From: Pseudomonas fluorescens | GTDB taxonomy: Bacteria > Pseudomonadota > Gammaproteobacteria > Pseudomonadales > Pseudomonadaceae | DNA: 64,000 bases | NCBI RefSeq assembly: GCF_000968015.1 | Contig: NZ_LACH01000053.1 | Location: forward strand, 18,810-82,809 | Reading direction: 5' to 3' | Shown here: in pieces, positions 43,068 through 52,519 of the stretch | How the letters are laid out: every line of letters begins with the position of its first letter | How positions within the stretch are numbered: the first letter of the stretch is position 1 | Notes under the pieces: generated by a model | The model's input: the letters and a program-made list of their open reading frames with translations, nothing else | The model's database searches: none | What the model was told of the DNA's origin: nothing | Made by a program: the position numbers and the translations under genes

Positions 43068-44593
43068 GCGAATTCGATTCCCTGCTGCAAGGCATGAACC
43101 TGATCCTGACCCCGGGCCACATCGGCCTGATGGTGATCGGCGTGCTGCTGGGCATTCTGGTCGGCGTGTTGCCCGGCCTCGGCGCCCCTAATGGCGTGGC
43201 GTTGCTGCTGCCACTGACGTTCACCATGTCGCCGGTGTCGGCGATCATTCTGCTGTCGTGCATGTATTGGGGGGCGCTGTTCGGCGGTTCGATCACCTCG
43301 ATTCTGTTCAATATTCCCGGTGAGCCCTCATCGGTGGCGACCACCTTTGACGGTTACCCGATGGCCCGCGAAGGTCGCGCTGCCGAAGCCCTGACCGCTG
43401 CGTTTAGTTCAGCATTGATCGGCGCGTTGGCCGGGGTGTTGTTGCTGACGTTCCTGTCGACAAAGATCGCCGCGTTCGCCATGTCGTTCAGCTCGCCGGA
43501 GTTCTTCGCGGTGTACCTGTTGGCGTTCTGCACCTTCATCGGCATGAGCAAGAACCCGCCGCTGAAAACCGTGGTCGCGATGATGATCGGTTTCGCCATG
43601 GCCGCCGTCGGCATGGACACTGTGTCCGGCAATCTGCGCCTGACCTTCGACCAGCCGATTCTTATGACCGGCATCAGTTTCGAAGTGGCGGTGATCGGCC
43701 TGTTCGGTATCGGCGAAATCCTCTGCACCGTCGAGGAAGGCCTGGTGTTTCGCGGCGAACATGCGCGCATCACGCCGATGATCATCTTGCGCACCTGGGC
43801 CAAGTTGCCGCGCTACTGGTGGACGATTGTGCGCAGCACGTTGGTCGGTTGCTGGATGGGCATCACGCCCGGCGGGCCAACGGCGGCGTCGTTCATGAGC
43901 TACAGCCTGGCGCGGCGTTTCTCGAAGAACCGCGAGAACTTCGGCAAAGGTGAACTTGAAGGCGTGATCGCCCCCGAAACCGCTGACCACGCTGCCGGTA
44001 CCAGTGCCCTGCTGCCGATGTTGACCCTGGGCATTCCAGGGTCGGCGACGGCAGCGGTGATGCTCGGCGGTTTGATGATCTGGGGTCTGCACCCCGGCCC
44101 GACGCTGTTCGTCGAGCAGCATGATTTCGTCTGGGGCCTGATCGCCAGCATGTACCTGGGTAACGTCGTCAGTCTGATCGTGGTATTGGCCACCGTGCCG
44201 CTGTTCGCTTCGATCCTGCGGATTCCGTTCTCGATCATTGCGCCGATCATCATCATGGTCTGCGCCATCGGCGCCTACTCGGTGCACAACTCGTTCTTCG
44301 ACGTGGTGCTGATGCTGGGCTTCGGCGCACTGGGTTATCTGTTCAAGAAACTCGGTTACCCGATCGCCCCGCTGGTGCTGGCTGCGGTGTTGGGGGACAA
44401 GGCTGAAGACGCATTCCGTCAGTCGATGCTGTTCTCTGACGGGCACCTGGGGATTTTCTGGTCCAACCCATTGGTGGGCAGCCTGACCACGGCGGCGCTG
44501 CTGATGCTGTTCTGGCCGTTGATTTCCAAGGTGCTGCAAACCCTGATGGGCCTGCGCAAACCACACATCGCCAAGCCAAAATCGGTGCTGTGA
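43064..44593 (+). CDS. Tripartite tricarboxylate transporter, large subunit (TctA)
   Basis: A 509-residue inner-membrane protein with about twelve helices. The TctA signature GILVGVLPGLGAPNGVALLL near residue 30, PGEPSSVATTFDGYPMAREG, and ALLPMLTLGIPGSATAAVML are intact. It is the channel-forming part of the carboxylate importer. Translation is coupled to tctB (ATGA overlap). Confidence 0.94.
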   Translation: MSEFDSLLQGMNLILTPGHIGLMVIGVLLGILVGVLPGLGAPNGVALLLPLTFTMSPVSAIILLSCMYWGALFGGSITSILFNIPGEPSSVATTFDGYPMAREGRAAEALTAAFSSALIGALAGVLLLTFLSTKIAAFAMSFSSPEFFAVYLLAFCTFIGMSKNPPLKTVVAMMIGFAMAAVGMDTVSGNLRLTFDQPILMTGISFEVAVIGLFGIGEILCTVEEGLVFRGEHARITPMIILRTWAKLPRYWWTIVRSTLVGCWMGITPGGPTAASFMSYSLARRFSKNRENFGKGELEGVIAPETADHAAGTSALLPMLTLGIPGSATAAVMLGGLMIWGLHPGPTLFVEQHDFVWGLIASMYLGNVVSLIVVLATVPLFASILRIPFSIIAPIIIMVCAIGAYSVHNSFFDVVLMLGFGALGYLFKKLGYPIAPLVLAAVLGDKAEDAFRQSMLFSDGHLGIFWSNPLVGSLTTAALLMLFWPLISKVLQTLMGLRKPHIAKPKSVL

Positions 44594-44611
44594 CACAGCA
44601 ATGCTGGCAAC

Positions 44612-44632
44612 GCCTGACATTTGTTGTCAGGC
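44612..44632. terminator. Hairpin between tctA and the LysR gene
   Basis: GCCTGACA-TTTGT-TGTCAGGC is a strong 8-bp stem 19 bases after the tctA stop. The T-run comes about 13 bases later, so it may only weaken read-through into the regulator gene. Confidence 0.5.
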
Positions 44633-44662
44633 TTGCCGCAGTCCTTTTTACGAGCATGGCCC

Positions 44663-45604
44663 ATGACCCGAATTCCTGAAGCCAACGTGATCCACAGCCG
44701 ACTGCGTCTGCGCCAACTGCGGCTGATGCTGGCGTTGCAGGAATTCGGCTCATTGCGCCGCGCCGCCGACCACATTGGCATGACCCAACCGGCGGCGACC
44801 AAAATGCTGCACGAGGCCGAGGACCTGCTCGGTGTCGAGCTCTTCGAACGCCTGCCTCGGGGCATGCGCTCTACCCCCTTCGGGGAAACCGTCATCTATT
44901 ACGCGCGCATGGTGTTTGCCGAACTCAGCGGCATGCGGGAAGAACTGGTCGCGCTGGAATCCGGCAACCTTGGCCGGGTCGCGGTCGGTGCGATTCCGGC
45001 GCTGGCTTCGGGGCTGTTGACCCGCACCATCGCGACCTTGAAACAGAGCCATCCACGCCTGTCGATGAGCATCCAGGTCGATACCAGCGACGTGCTGGTG
45101 CAGGCACTTTTACAGGATCAACTGGATATCGTATTGGGCCGGATTCCGGCAGGTGCCCGGGCCGAAGAATTGCTCTTCGACAGCCTCGGCGAAGAAGCTT
45201 TGTGCGTGATTTCCGGTGCGCAAAATCCACTGGCACAGGAGACGCAGTTGAGCTGGGCGGAACTGCAAAACATGACCTGGGTACTGCAACAACATCCAAG
45301 CCCGATGCGCGCGATCATCAATCAGGTGTTTCACAATGCGCGGGTCGACATTCCCAGCAGCATCGTTGAAACCACCTCGATCATGACCCTGCTCTCGTTG
45401 GTGCAGCAGACCGACATGCTCGGCGTTACACCGGTGTCGGTGGTCGAGGACTATCCTGGCCGTGATTTGCTGGCGGTTTTGCCGATCAAGTTCGAAGCGC
45501 GGTTGCCGCCGTTTGGGCTGATCACTCGGCGTCATCGTATTCAATCGTCGGCGATGCAGGCGTTCATGAATTCGGTGCGGGCCGAGCATGCGCTGGCCAA
45601 ATAA
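44663..45604 (+). CDS. LysR family regulator, GbpR-like
   Basis: A 313-residue regulator. Winged helix at about 12-70 (LRLRQLRLMLALQEFGSLRR, AADHIGMTQPAATKMLHEAE), then an effector domain (GRVAVGAIPALASGLLTRTI). The wording SLRRAADHIGMTQPAATKML is that of the GbpR/CbbR-like group controlling sugar-acid uptake in related bacteria. It follows tctA on the same strand and is the only regulator in the sugar-acid island, so it probably binds the ATAACC-N3-GGTTAT boxes. Start ATG at 44663 has only a weak ribosome-binding signal. Confidence 0.9.
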   Translation: MTRIPEANVIHSRLRLRQLRLMLALQEFGSLRRAADHIGMTQPAATKMLHEAEDLLGVELFERLPRGMRSTPFGETVIYYARMVFAELSGMREELVALESGNLGRVAVGAIPALASGLLTRTIATLKQSHPRLSMSIQVDTSDVLVQALLQDQLDIVLGRIPAGARAEELLFDSLGEEALCVISGAQNPLAQETQLSWAELQNMTWVLQQHPSPMRAIINQVFHNARVDIPSSIVETTSIMTLLSLVQQTDMLGVTPVSVVEDYPGRDLLAVLPIKFEARLPPFGLITRRHRIQSSAMQAFMNSVRAEHALAK

Positions 45605-45639
45605 AAAAGGCCTGGAGCAATGCTCCAGGCCATTTTTTT
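45603..45639. terminator. Bidirectional Rho-independent terminator
   Basis: AAAAAAGGCCTGGAGCA and its inverse with TTTTTTT; serves the convergent LysR and EamA genes. Confidence 0.95.
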
Positions 45640-46501
45640 ATGCTGCTTTACGGAATACGAATACCAATCCAATGATGATCATCAACATGCCCAGCATGCT
45701 CAACGCCGCCAGCCGGTTGCCGAAAATCAGGTAGTCCATGACCGCCGTCACCGCCGGCACCAGGTAAAACAGACTGGTGACATTGACCAGGTTGCCCCGT
45801 GCAATCAACCGATACAGCAACAAGGTCGCCAGCACCGACACCACCAATCCCATCCACAACACCGGCACGATGAAACCGGTGCTGTGTTCGAAATGAAAGG
45901 GCTGGAAAGGTACGAAGATCCCGCAAAGCAACAGCCCCGCCAGGTACTGCACTGGCAACGTGCCGAGTGGATTGTCGGTGATGCGCTTTTGCATGATCGA
46001 ACCGAACGTCATGCTCGCCAGCGCCAGCAAACCGAAGAGCATACCGGCCAATGACATACCGGCCAGACCGATGCCTTGGTAAACCACCATGATCAACCCG
46101 GCCAAACCCAGGGCCAAACCAAACATTCTGCTGGCTGATCGCTGACGCTCCATGATCACCACGGTAAGAATGGGCTGCACGCCCATGATCGTGGCCATGA
46201 CGCCGGGTGTGACTTTCAGGTCCAGGGCCAGTAGATAGAAAATCTGATAAGCCCCCAGCAACACCACGCCCGTGGCCATCGCATACATCATCGGCTTGCC
46301 GCCCCTGGGCAGCTTCAACTTGAGCAACGGCACCAGCAGCACCAATCCGCAGATTGCGATAGCGAAGCGAATCAACAAAAAAGCAAAGGGTGACGCGTGG
46401 GCCAGGCCCCATTTGGAGAAGATCGCCCCGCTGCTCCACAGCAAAACGAACAGGCTCGTGGACGCCGCCGCGAGCGCGGTTTTTTTCGAAAGGACAAACA
46501 T
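45638..46501 (-). CDS. DMT family (EamA) transporter
   Basis: A 287-residue inner-membrane protein with ten predicted helices; FVLLWSSGAIFSKWGLAHAS, LLIRFAIAICGLVLL, TPGVMATIMGVQPILTVVIM and YLVPAVTAVMDYLIFGNRLA are family wording. The ATG at 46501 has AGGTGG 7 bases ahead. Substrate unknown. Confidence 0.87.
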   Translation of the reverse strand: MFVLSKKTALAAASTSLFVLLWSSGAIFSKWGLAHASPFAFLLIRFAIAICGLVLLVPLLKLKLPRGGKPMMYAMATGVVLLGAYQIFYLLALDLKVTPGVMATIMGVQPILTVVIMERQRSASRMFGLALGLAGLIMVVYQGIGLAGMSLAGMLFGLLALASMTFGSIMQKRITDNPLGTLPVQYLAGLLLCGIFVPFQPFHFEHSTGFIVPVLWMGLVVSVLATLLLYRLIARGNLVNVTSLFYLVPAVTAVMDYLIFGNRLAALSMLGMLMIIIGLVFVFRKAA

Positions 46502-46613
46502 GAATACCACCTGTTGTCAGGCAAAAAGCCAACTCAGCCGAAGCTGAAATTCAGTAGTTTTTTTCAGGCGTGAGCTTTTTCAGACGGGCATGCGAACAGC
46601 AAAAAGAAGCTGA

Positions 46614-46778
46614 TCAGCCCGAGAAGCCAACGCCTGGCGGTGATACGACTGCGCACACCGGCGTGCTACTGACAGGTGGAGGGTAATGACTGATCTGCGC
46701 AGGCTGCTGATTCCCGCACGGCACGACGCCAGCGTTGACCGCTGAATCGACTACCGCGTTGATGAGGGAAGCTGGCAT
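46614..46778 (-). CDS. Possible small protein, unknown
   Basis: A 54-codon frame opening MPASLINAVVDSAVNAGVVP and ending SPPGVGFSG. It is rich in Pro, Val and Ser, with two cysteines. No convincing ribosome-binding site precedes the ATG. It is reported because nothing else explains the gap and the composition does not look random, but it may be non-coding. Confidence 0.28.
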   Translation of the reverse strand: MPASLINAVVDSAVNAGVVPCGNQQPAQISHYPPPVSSTPVCAVVSPPGVGFSG

Positions 46779-46920
46779 GGGCTGATCTTTTTTGAGGGCC
46801 GTACTCGGGAAAGCAGGCGAACGCCGACTATAACCAGCGTGTGAGATGGATTGCAATGACTAAGCAGGAAGAACCAATAAGCAAGAGCCTTACACCAATC
46901 CCAGTGGCGAACCGGCGCAT

Positions 46921-46951
46921 AAAAAAACCGCTCCCAACGAGCGGTTTTTTT
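46921..46951. terminator. Rho-independent terminator after lpxO
   Basis: AAAAAAACCGCTC-CCAAC-GAGCGGTTTTTTT, with tracts on both sides; lies 16 bases beyond the lpxO stop. Confidence 0.92.
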
Positions 46952-46966
46952 ATTCAGGAATCGGTA

Positions 46967-47905
46967 TCAGCCAAACAACCAATACCCCAACAACGTCAAT
47001 ATCACCACCGCCAGCACCGGTCGCAGCACACGGTAGGCCTTTGGATTACGACGCTTCCACCGCTTGACCACACCGCTGAACTTGTCGCTGGAGTTCTTGC
47101 TCCAGGCGTAAGCCTGGTTAATCCCGCCAACACGTTCATCATCAAGATTCTGCGGTGCAGTGGCGCGCCCCAAAAAGCCACTGATCCAGCGGTTGATGCG
47201 GGTCATCAGGCGGTTGCTCAGCGGTCGTTCGATGTCGCAAAAAAGGATGACCCGAGTCTTGTCGGTTTCGTTCTTGACCCAATGCACGTAGGTTTCGTCG
47301 AACATCACGTCTTCGCCATCACGCCAGGCGTAGACCTGACCGTCGACGAAGATCCGGCAATCGTCGGAGTTCGGCGTCGACAGGCCCAAGTGATAACGCA
47401 GGGAACCGCCGAACGGATCACGGTGCGGGTTGAGGTGGCTGCCGCCTGGCAGCAACGCGAACATCGCGCCTTTGACGTTGGGAATGCTGCTGACCAGTGC
47501 CACGGTTTTCGGGCACAGGGCTTCGGCCGATGGCAGTGGTTTGTCGTACCACTTGAGGTAAAAACGCTTCCAGCCTTTCTTGAAGAACGAACCGAAGCCG
47601 GCGTCGTTGTTCTTTTCGGCGGCGCGGATGTAACCCTCGTCGAACAAATGCATCGCTTCGTCGCGGATGACTTCCCAGTTGTCCTTGAGCACATCCAGTT
47701 CCGGGAACTTGCTGCGGTCAAGATAGGGCTTGGATGGCACGCTGGAGAACAGGTACATCAAGGCGTTATAGGGCGCGAACAAAGCCGAGTGGTTGACGAA
47801 CTGACGCAAGACCGGCAAACGCGCCTTGCCGCGCAAATGCACATAGAGAGTGCTGCAGAAGAACAGCAACAAAAGCGACGCCTTCGCGGCAAGGGAAACG
47901 GTCAT
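46967..47905 (-). CDS. lpxO: Lipid A hydroxylase LpxO (aspartyl/asparaginyl beta-hydroxylase fold)
   Basis: A 312-residue membrane-anchored Fe(II)/2-oxoglutarate dioxygenase. A helix at about 8-24 and another at the C-terminus (VLAVVILTLLGYWLF) anchor it. The iron triad is His161 and Asp163 in LNPHRDPFGG and His208 in YVHWVKN, and the 2-oxoglutarate-binding Arg lies in KTRVILFCD. LpxO adds a 2-hydroxyl to the secondary lauroyl chain of lipid A. Start at 47905, with AAGGAG 6 bases ahead, preferred over 47929. Confidence 0.9.
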   Translation of the reverse strand: MTVSLAAKASLLLLFFCSTLYVHLRGKARLPVLRQFVNHSALFAPYNALMYLFSSVPSKPYLDRSKFPELDVLKDNWEVIRDEAMHLFDEGYIRAAEKNNDAGFGSFFKKGWKRFYLKWYDKPLPSAEALCPKTVALVSSIPNVKGAMFALLPGGSHLNPHRDPFGGSLRYHLGLSTPNSDDCRIFVDGQVYAWRDGEDVMFDETYVHWVKNETDKTRVILFCDIERPLSNRLMTRINRWISGFLGRATAPQNLDDERVGGINQAYAWSKNSSDKFSGVVKRWKRRNPKAYRVLRPVLAVVILTLLGYWLFG

Positions 47906-48096
47906 CAACGACTCCTTGATAGTAGACAACTTTGCACAACGCCATTTACCCGACGTGGCAGTCAGCCATGATAAACACTACCGGCCTCGGGAAGAACCCG
48001 TGTATCTCAACATTCAGTGTTAAGGATTGTGCAATAAAGCACTTCTTAACATAAGGTTCCTGAACGGGGGCTGACCTGAATCACCCCCCTTACACA

Positions 48097-48130
48097 AGAT
48101 CAAAAGATCGCAGCCTGCGGCAGCGCCTAC
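48097..48130. repeat. Half copy of the class 2 palindromic repeat
   Basis: AGATCAAAAGATCGCAGCCT with CGGCAGC is one arm only; the other arm is missing and the repeat runs into the cysK stop codon. Confidence 0.75.
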
Positions 48131-49101
48131 TGCTGATTCTCCTGTTCGGTAAACAGATCACTGAACAGCATGCTCGACAGGTAGCGTTCACCGGAGTCCG
48201 GCAGGATCACCACGATGGTCTTGCCCTGCATTTCCGGGGTTTCCGCCAGGCGGACGGCCACCGCCATGGCGGCGCCGCAGGAAATGCCGCTCAAAATCCC
48301 TTCTTCCTGCATCAGGCGCAGGGCCATGGCCTTGGATTCTTCATCGCTGACCAACTCAACCCGATCGACCATCGACAGATCAAGATTCTTCGGCACAAAA
48401 CCGGCCCCAATACCCTGGATCTTGTGAGGGCTCGGCTTGATTTCTTCACCGGCCATTGCCTGGGTGATGACTGGCGACACCACTGGCTCCACCGCCACCG
48501 AAATAATCGGTTTGCCCTGGGTATTCTTGATATACCGCGAAACCCCGGTAATGGTTCCACCCGTTCCAACGCCTGCCACCAGTACGTCGACTGCACCGTC
48601 GGTGTCGTTCCAGATTTCCGGACCGGTCGTTTTTTCGTGAATGGCGGGGTTAGCCGGGTTCTCGAACTGCGACGGCATGAAGTAGGCAGCCGGGTCGCTG
48701 GCGACAATTTCAGCTGCCTTTTCAATCGCTCCTTTCATGCCTTTGGCCGGTTCGGTCAGTACCAGTTCGGCCCCCAGTGCCTTGAGCACTTTGCGTCGTT
48801 CGATACTCATGGACGCCGGCATGGTCAGCATCAGCTTGTAACCGCGAGCCGCAGCAACGAACGCCAGGCCGATACCGGTATTGCCTGAGGTCGGTTCGAC
48901 GATGGTCATGCCAGACTTGAGTTTGCCGGTGCTTTCGGCGTCCCAGATCATGTTTGCACCGATCCGGCACTTGACCGAGTAGCCAGGGTTACGCCCTTCG
49001 ATCTTGGCCAGGATGGTCACGCCGCGCGGGGCGATACGGTTGATCTGCACCAACGGCGTATTGCCGATGGAATGGGCGTTGTCAGCGTAGATACGGCTCA
49101 T
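48127..49101 (-). CDS. cysK: Cysteine synthase A
   Basis: A 324-residue PLP enzyme. The PLP lysine is Lys44 (GYSVKCRIGANM), substrate loop TSGNTG at 71-76, glycine-rich phosphate loop GVGTGGTITGV, and the C-terminal half with GISCGAAMAVAVRLA. It forms cysteine from O-acetylserine and sulfide. AAGGACCC lies just before the ATG. The sequence GYSVKCRIG with Cys after the lysine is the CysK/CysM-type variant common in Pseudomonas, so a CysK label is by length and wording. Confidence 0.94.
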   Translation of the reverse strand: MSRIYADNAHSIGNTPLVQINRIAPRGVTILAKIEGRNPGYSVKCRIGANMIWDAESTGKLKSGMTIVEPTSGNTGIGLAFVAAARGYKLMLTMPASMSIERRKVLKALGAELVLTEPAKGMKGAIEKAAEIVASDPAAYFMPSQFENPANPAIHEKTTGPEIWNDTDGAVDVLVAGVGTGGTITGVSRYIKNTQGKPIISVAVEPVVSPVITQAMAGEEIKPSPHKIQGIGAGFVPKNLDLSMVDRVELVSDEESKAMALRLMQEEGILSGISCGAAMAVAVRLAETPEMQGKTIVVILPDSGERYLSSMLFSDLFTEQENQQ

Positions 49102-49227
49102 GGCTGGGTCCTTATACAGCGTTAAATAAGCCCTCCAAGGTATTCCTGTTGCCCTTGATCGTCCAGTCAGTCGAACGTCCTGTAACCGCAGCAGTCAATG
49201 GCTTTACAACGCCAGAGATTTGCCATC

Positions 49228-50304
49228 ATGAAACGCAGATACAGTTGGCCCCTATGGACCCTCGCCGGCCTCGTCGTGTTGCTGATTGCCCTGCACATCG
49301 CCCTGCCCTACATCGTGCGCGACTACCTGAATGACAAGCTGGCGAACATGGGCGACTACCGTGGCCAGATCACTGATGTGGACCTGGCCCTGTGGCGCGG
49401 TGCGTACAAAATCAACGGGCTGAAAATCGTCAAGGTCGAAGGCAAGGTCCCGGTGCCTTTCGTCAACGCGCCGCTGATCGACCTTTCCGTCAGCTGGCAC
49501 TCGCTCTGGTACGACCACGCCGTGGTGGCCGAGGTGAAGTTCTTCAAACCCGAGGTGAACTTCGTCGACGGCGGTGCCAACAAGCAAAACTCCCAGACCG
49601 GTCAGGGCACCGACTGGCGTGCGCAGTTGAGCAAACTGGCACCCATTACCTTGAACGAAGTGCGGATCAACGATGGCAAGATCAGTTTCCGCAACTTCAA
49701 TTCCAAGCCCCCCGTGAACATGAACGCCACTCAAGTCAACGCCAGCATTTACAACCTGACCAACGTGGTCGACACCAAAGGCAAACGCGACGCTCGCTTC
49801 GACGGCAAGGCTCTGCTGCTCGGGCACGCGCCACTGGAAACCACCGCCACTTTCGACCCTTTAAGCAACTTTGAAGATTTCGAGTTCCGCCTGCGGGCCA
49901 AAGACATCAAGCTCAAACGCATGAACGACTTTGCCTCCGCCTATGGCAAGTTCGACTTCAATGCCGGTCACGGTGATGTGGTCATTGAAGCGCAGGCTAA
50001 AAAAGCTCAATTAACGGGTTATATCAAACCGCTGCTGAAGGACGTCGACGTGTTCAATTGGCAGCAGGACGTCGAGAACAAGGACAAAGGGATTTTCCGC
50101 TCCATTTGGGAGGCCATCGTCGGCGGCTCCGAAACGGTGCTGAAAAACCAGGGAAAGAACCAGTTTGCGACTCGCGTGGAACTGAGCGGCAATGTGCATC
50201 GCCGAGATATCAGCGCATTCGAGGCTTTTTTGCAGATTTTACGCAATGGCTTCATCCAGGCCTTCAATGCCCAATACGAAAGGCCCAAGCCGGACGCCGG
50301 TTAA
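49228..50304 (+). CDS. DUF748 (AsmA-like) envelope protein
   Basis: A 358-residue protein with one N-terminal membrane helix (WPLWTLAGLVVLLIALHIAL) and a periplasmic strand-rich domain (ITDVDLALWRGAYKINGLKI, ITLNEVRINDGKISFRNFNS). This is the short DUF748 form related to AsmA-like lipid transfer and envelope proteins. The end (EAFLQILRNGFIQAFNAQYE) is helical. The ATG at 49228 is chosen as the last before the basic MKRRY head. Divergent from cysK, 126 bases away. Confidence 0.85.
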   Translation: MKRRYSWPLWTLAGLVVLLIALHIALPYIVRDYLNDKLANMGDYRGQITDVDLALWRGAYKINGLKIVKVEGKVPVPFVNAPLIDLSVSWHSLWYDHAVVAEVKFFKPEVNFVDGGANKQNSQTGQGTDWRAQLSKLAPITLNEVRINDGKISFRNFNSKPPVNMNATQVNASIYNLTNVVDTKGKRDARFDGKALLLGHAPLETTATFDPLSNFEDFEFRLRAKDIKLKRMNDFASAYGKFDFNAGHGDVVIEAQAKKAQLTGYIKPLLKDVDVFNWQQDVENKDKGIFRSIWEAIVGGSETVLKNQGKNQFATRVELSGNVHRRDISAFEAFLQILRNGFIQAFNAQYERPKPDAG

Positions 50305-50449
50305 GGGTCAAGATGTGACGCCCCATTCAGAGACTGAATAAGCCGTCTGCGTTCACAGTCGACCGGGCACCGCGTTATAGTCGGGTACTACAATTATTGC
50401 GCCCCGCCCTGCTTCGTTCAGGTCGGCGTTACCGTTCGAGGATTAGCAG

Positions 50450-51295
50450 ATGAAGTTCGAAGGCACCCAGGCCTACGTCGCCACCGATGACCTGAAGCTG
50501 GCGGTCAACGCCGCCATCACCCTGGAGCGTCCGCTGCTGGTCAAGGGCGAACCGGGCACCGGCAAGACCATGCTCGCCGAGCAACTGGCCGAGTCCTTCG
50601 GCGCCAAATTGATCACCTGGCACATCAAGTCCACCACCAAGGCGCATCAAGGCCTGTACGAGTACGACGCGGTCAGCCGTCTGCGCGACTCGCAGCTGGG
50701 CACGGAAAAGGTTCACGACGTTCGCAACTACCTGAAGAAAGGCAAGCTCTGGGAGGCTTTCGAGTCCGAAGAGCGGGTGATCCTGCTGATCGACGAAATC
50801 GACAAGGCCGACATCGAGTTCCCGAACGACTTGCTGCAAGAACTCGACAAGATGGAGTTCTACGTTTACGAGATCGACGAGACCATCAAGGCCAAGAAAC
50901 GCCCGATCATCATCATTACCTCCAACAACGAGAAAGAACTGCCGGACGCGTTCCTGCGCCGCTGCTTCTTCCACTACATCGCCTTCCCGGATCGCACCAC
51001 GATGCAGAGGATCGTCGATGTGCACTACCCGAACATCAAGAAAGACCTGGTCAGCGAAGCGCTGGACGTGTTCTTCGACGTGCGCAAAGTGCCGGGCCTG
51101 AAGAAGAAGCCATCGACTTCCGAACTGGTGGACTGGCTGAAGCTGCTGATGGCCGACAACATCGGCGAAGCGGTGCTGCGCGAGCGCGATCCGACCAAGG
51201 CTATTCCGCCGCTGGCAGGCGCTTTGGTGAAGAACGAACAGGACGTGCAATTGCTTGAACGTCTGGCGTTCATGAGCCGTCGCGGCACTCGCTGA
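50450..51295 (+). CDS. MoxR-type AAA+ ATPase
   Basis: A 281-residue AAA+ protein. Walker A GEPGTGKT at 33-40, Walker B ILLIDEIDKADIEF at about 113, sensor 1 IITSNNEKELPDAFLRRC. It is of the MoxR type that works with VWA-domain proteins to activate or mature a client complex. GAGGA lies 7 bases before the ATG, and the VWA partner gene follows after 33 bases. Confidence 0.93.
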   Translation: MKFEGTQAYVATDDLKLAVNAAITLERPLLVKGEPGTGKTMLAEQLAESFGAKLITWHIKSTTKAHQGLYEYDAVSRLRDSQLGTEKVHDVRNYLKKGKLWEAFESEERVILLIDEIDKADIEFPNDLLQELDKMEFYVYEIDETIKAKKRPIIIITSNNEKELPDAFLRRCFFHYIAFPDRTTMQRIVDVHYPNIKKDLVSEALDVFFDVRKVPGLKKKPSTSELVDWLKLLMADNIGEAVLRERDPTKAIPPLAGALVKNEQDVQLLERLAFMSRRGTR

Positions 51296-51328
51296 TCCCT
51301 CTGTTTAACAAGATAGAGGGCGATAGCC

Positions 51329-52507
51329 ATGCTGCTTAACCTGTTCAATGAAATGCGCGCAGCCAAAGTGCCGGTCTCGGTACGGGAGCTGCTGGACCTG
51401 ATCAACGCGCTGAAGCAGCGCGTGACCTTCGCCGACATGGACGAGTTTTACTACCTGTCCCGGGCGATTCTGGTGAAGGACGAAAAGCATTTCGACAAGT
51501 TCGACCGGGCGTTCGGTGCCTATTTCAACGGTCTGGAAAAACTCGACGACCACCTCCAGGCATTGATCCCGGAAGACTGGCTGCGCAAGGAGTTCGAGCG
51601 TTCGCTGACCGACGAAGAGCGGGCGGCGATCCAGTCCCTCGGCGGCCTGGACAAGCTGATCGAGGAGTTCAAGAAACGCCTCGAAGAACAGAAAGAACGT
51701 CATGCCGGCGGTAACAAGTGGATCGGCACCGGCGGCACCAGCCCGTTCGGCTCCGGCGGCTTCAACCCGGAAGGCATTCGGGTCGGCGATGCCGGCAAGC
51801 GTCAGGGCAAAGCGGTCAAGGTCTGGGATCAGCGCGAGTACAAGAACCTCGACGATTCGGTGGAGCTGGGCACGCGCAACATCAAGGTCGCCCTTCGCCG
51901 GCTGCGCAAATTCGCGCGCCAGGGTGCGGCGGAAGAGCTGGACATCGATGGCACCATCGACCACACCGCGCGCGATGCCGGGCTACTGAATATTCAGATG
52001 CGTCCAGAGCGGCGCAACACCATCAAGCTGTTGCTGCTGTTCGACATCGGCGGCTCGATGGACGCCCATGTGAAGATCTGCGAAGAGCTGTTCTCGGCCT
52101 GCAAGACCGAGTTCAAGCACTTGGAGTATTTCTACTTCCACAACTTCATTTATGAATCGGTGTGGAAGAACAACATGCGCCGCACGTCCGAGCGCACTTC
52201 GACCCAGGACCTGCTGCACAAATACGGCGCCGACTACAAAGTGATCTTCATCGGTGACGCCGCCATGGCACCGTACGAAATCACCCAGGCCGGCGGCAGC
52301 GTCGAGCACTGGAACGAAGAAGCGGGTTATGTGTGGATGCAGCGGTTCATGGAGAAGTACAAGAAGGTCATCTGGATCAACCCGTATCCGAAAGATACGT
52401 GGGGCTATACGTCGTCGACCAACATCGTGAGGGACTTGATCAACGACCAGATGTACCCGCTGACGTTGCGGGGGTTGGAGGAAGGGATGCGGTTTCTTTC
52501 CAAATAG
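51329..52507 (+). CDS. VWA domain protein, CoxE-like partner of MoxR
   Basis: A 392-residue cytoplasmic protein with a charged N-terminal part, a glycine-rich linker (NKWIGTGGTSPFGSGGFNPE) and a CoxE-type VWA domain from about 215. The metal site reads LLLLFDIGGSMDAH, so the usual DxSxS is DxGxS here, common in this family. Other marks: LEYFYFHNFIYESVWKNN and VIFIGDAAMAPYEI. MoxR-VWA pairs act as chaperone-like assembly factors; the client of this pair is not known. Confidence 0.9.
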   Translation: MLLNLFNEMRAAKVPVSVRELLDLINALKQRVTFADMDEFYYLSRAILVKDEKHFDKFDRAFGAYFNGLEKLDDHLQALIPEDWLRKEFERSLTDEERAAIQSLGGLDKLIEEFKKRLEEQKERHAGGNKWIGTGGTSPFGSGGFNPEGIRVGDAGKRQGKAVKVWDQREYKNLDDSVELGTRNIKVALRRLRKFARQGAAEELDIDGTIDHTARDAGLLNIQMRPERRNTIKLLLLFDIGGSMDAHVKICEELFSACKTEFKHLEYFYFHNFIYESVWKNNMRRTSERTSTQDLLHKYGADYKVIFIGDAAMAPYEITQAGGSVEHWNEEAGYVWMQRFMEKYKKVIWINPYPKDTWGYTSSTNIVRDLINDQMYPLTLRGLEEGMRFLSK

Positions 52508-52519
52508 AGCGCGGACCTT

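Larger units (their letters stand above)
46502..46966. other. Intergenic region with a doubtful small frame and a terminator
   Basis: This 465-base gap separates the leftward EamA gene and the leftward lpxO gene. Its left part is presumably the EamA promoter, its right end holds the terminator at 46921. The only protein-like reading is the 54-codon leftward frame at 46614-46778. No structured RNA gene was recognised. Confidence 0.4.

Noticed and set aside
48067..48088. GGGGG...CCCCC hairpin as a cysK terminator
   Set aside because: A 5-bp GC stem with a long loop and no T-tract is too weak to claim.
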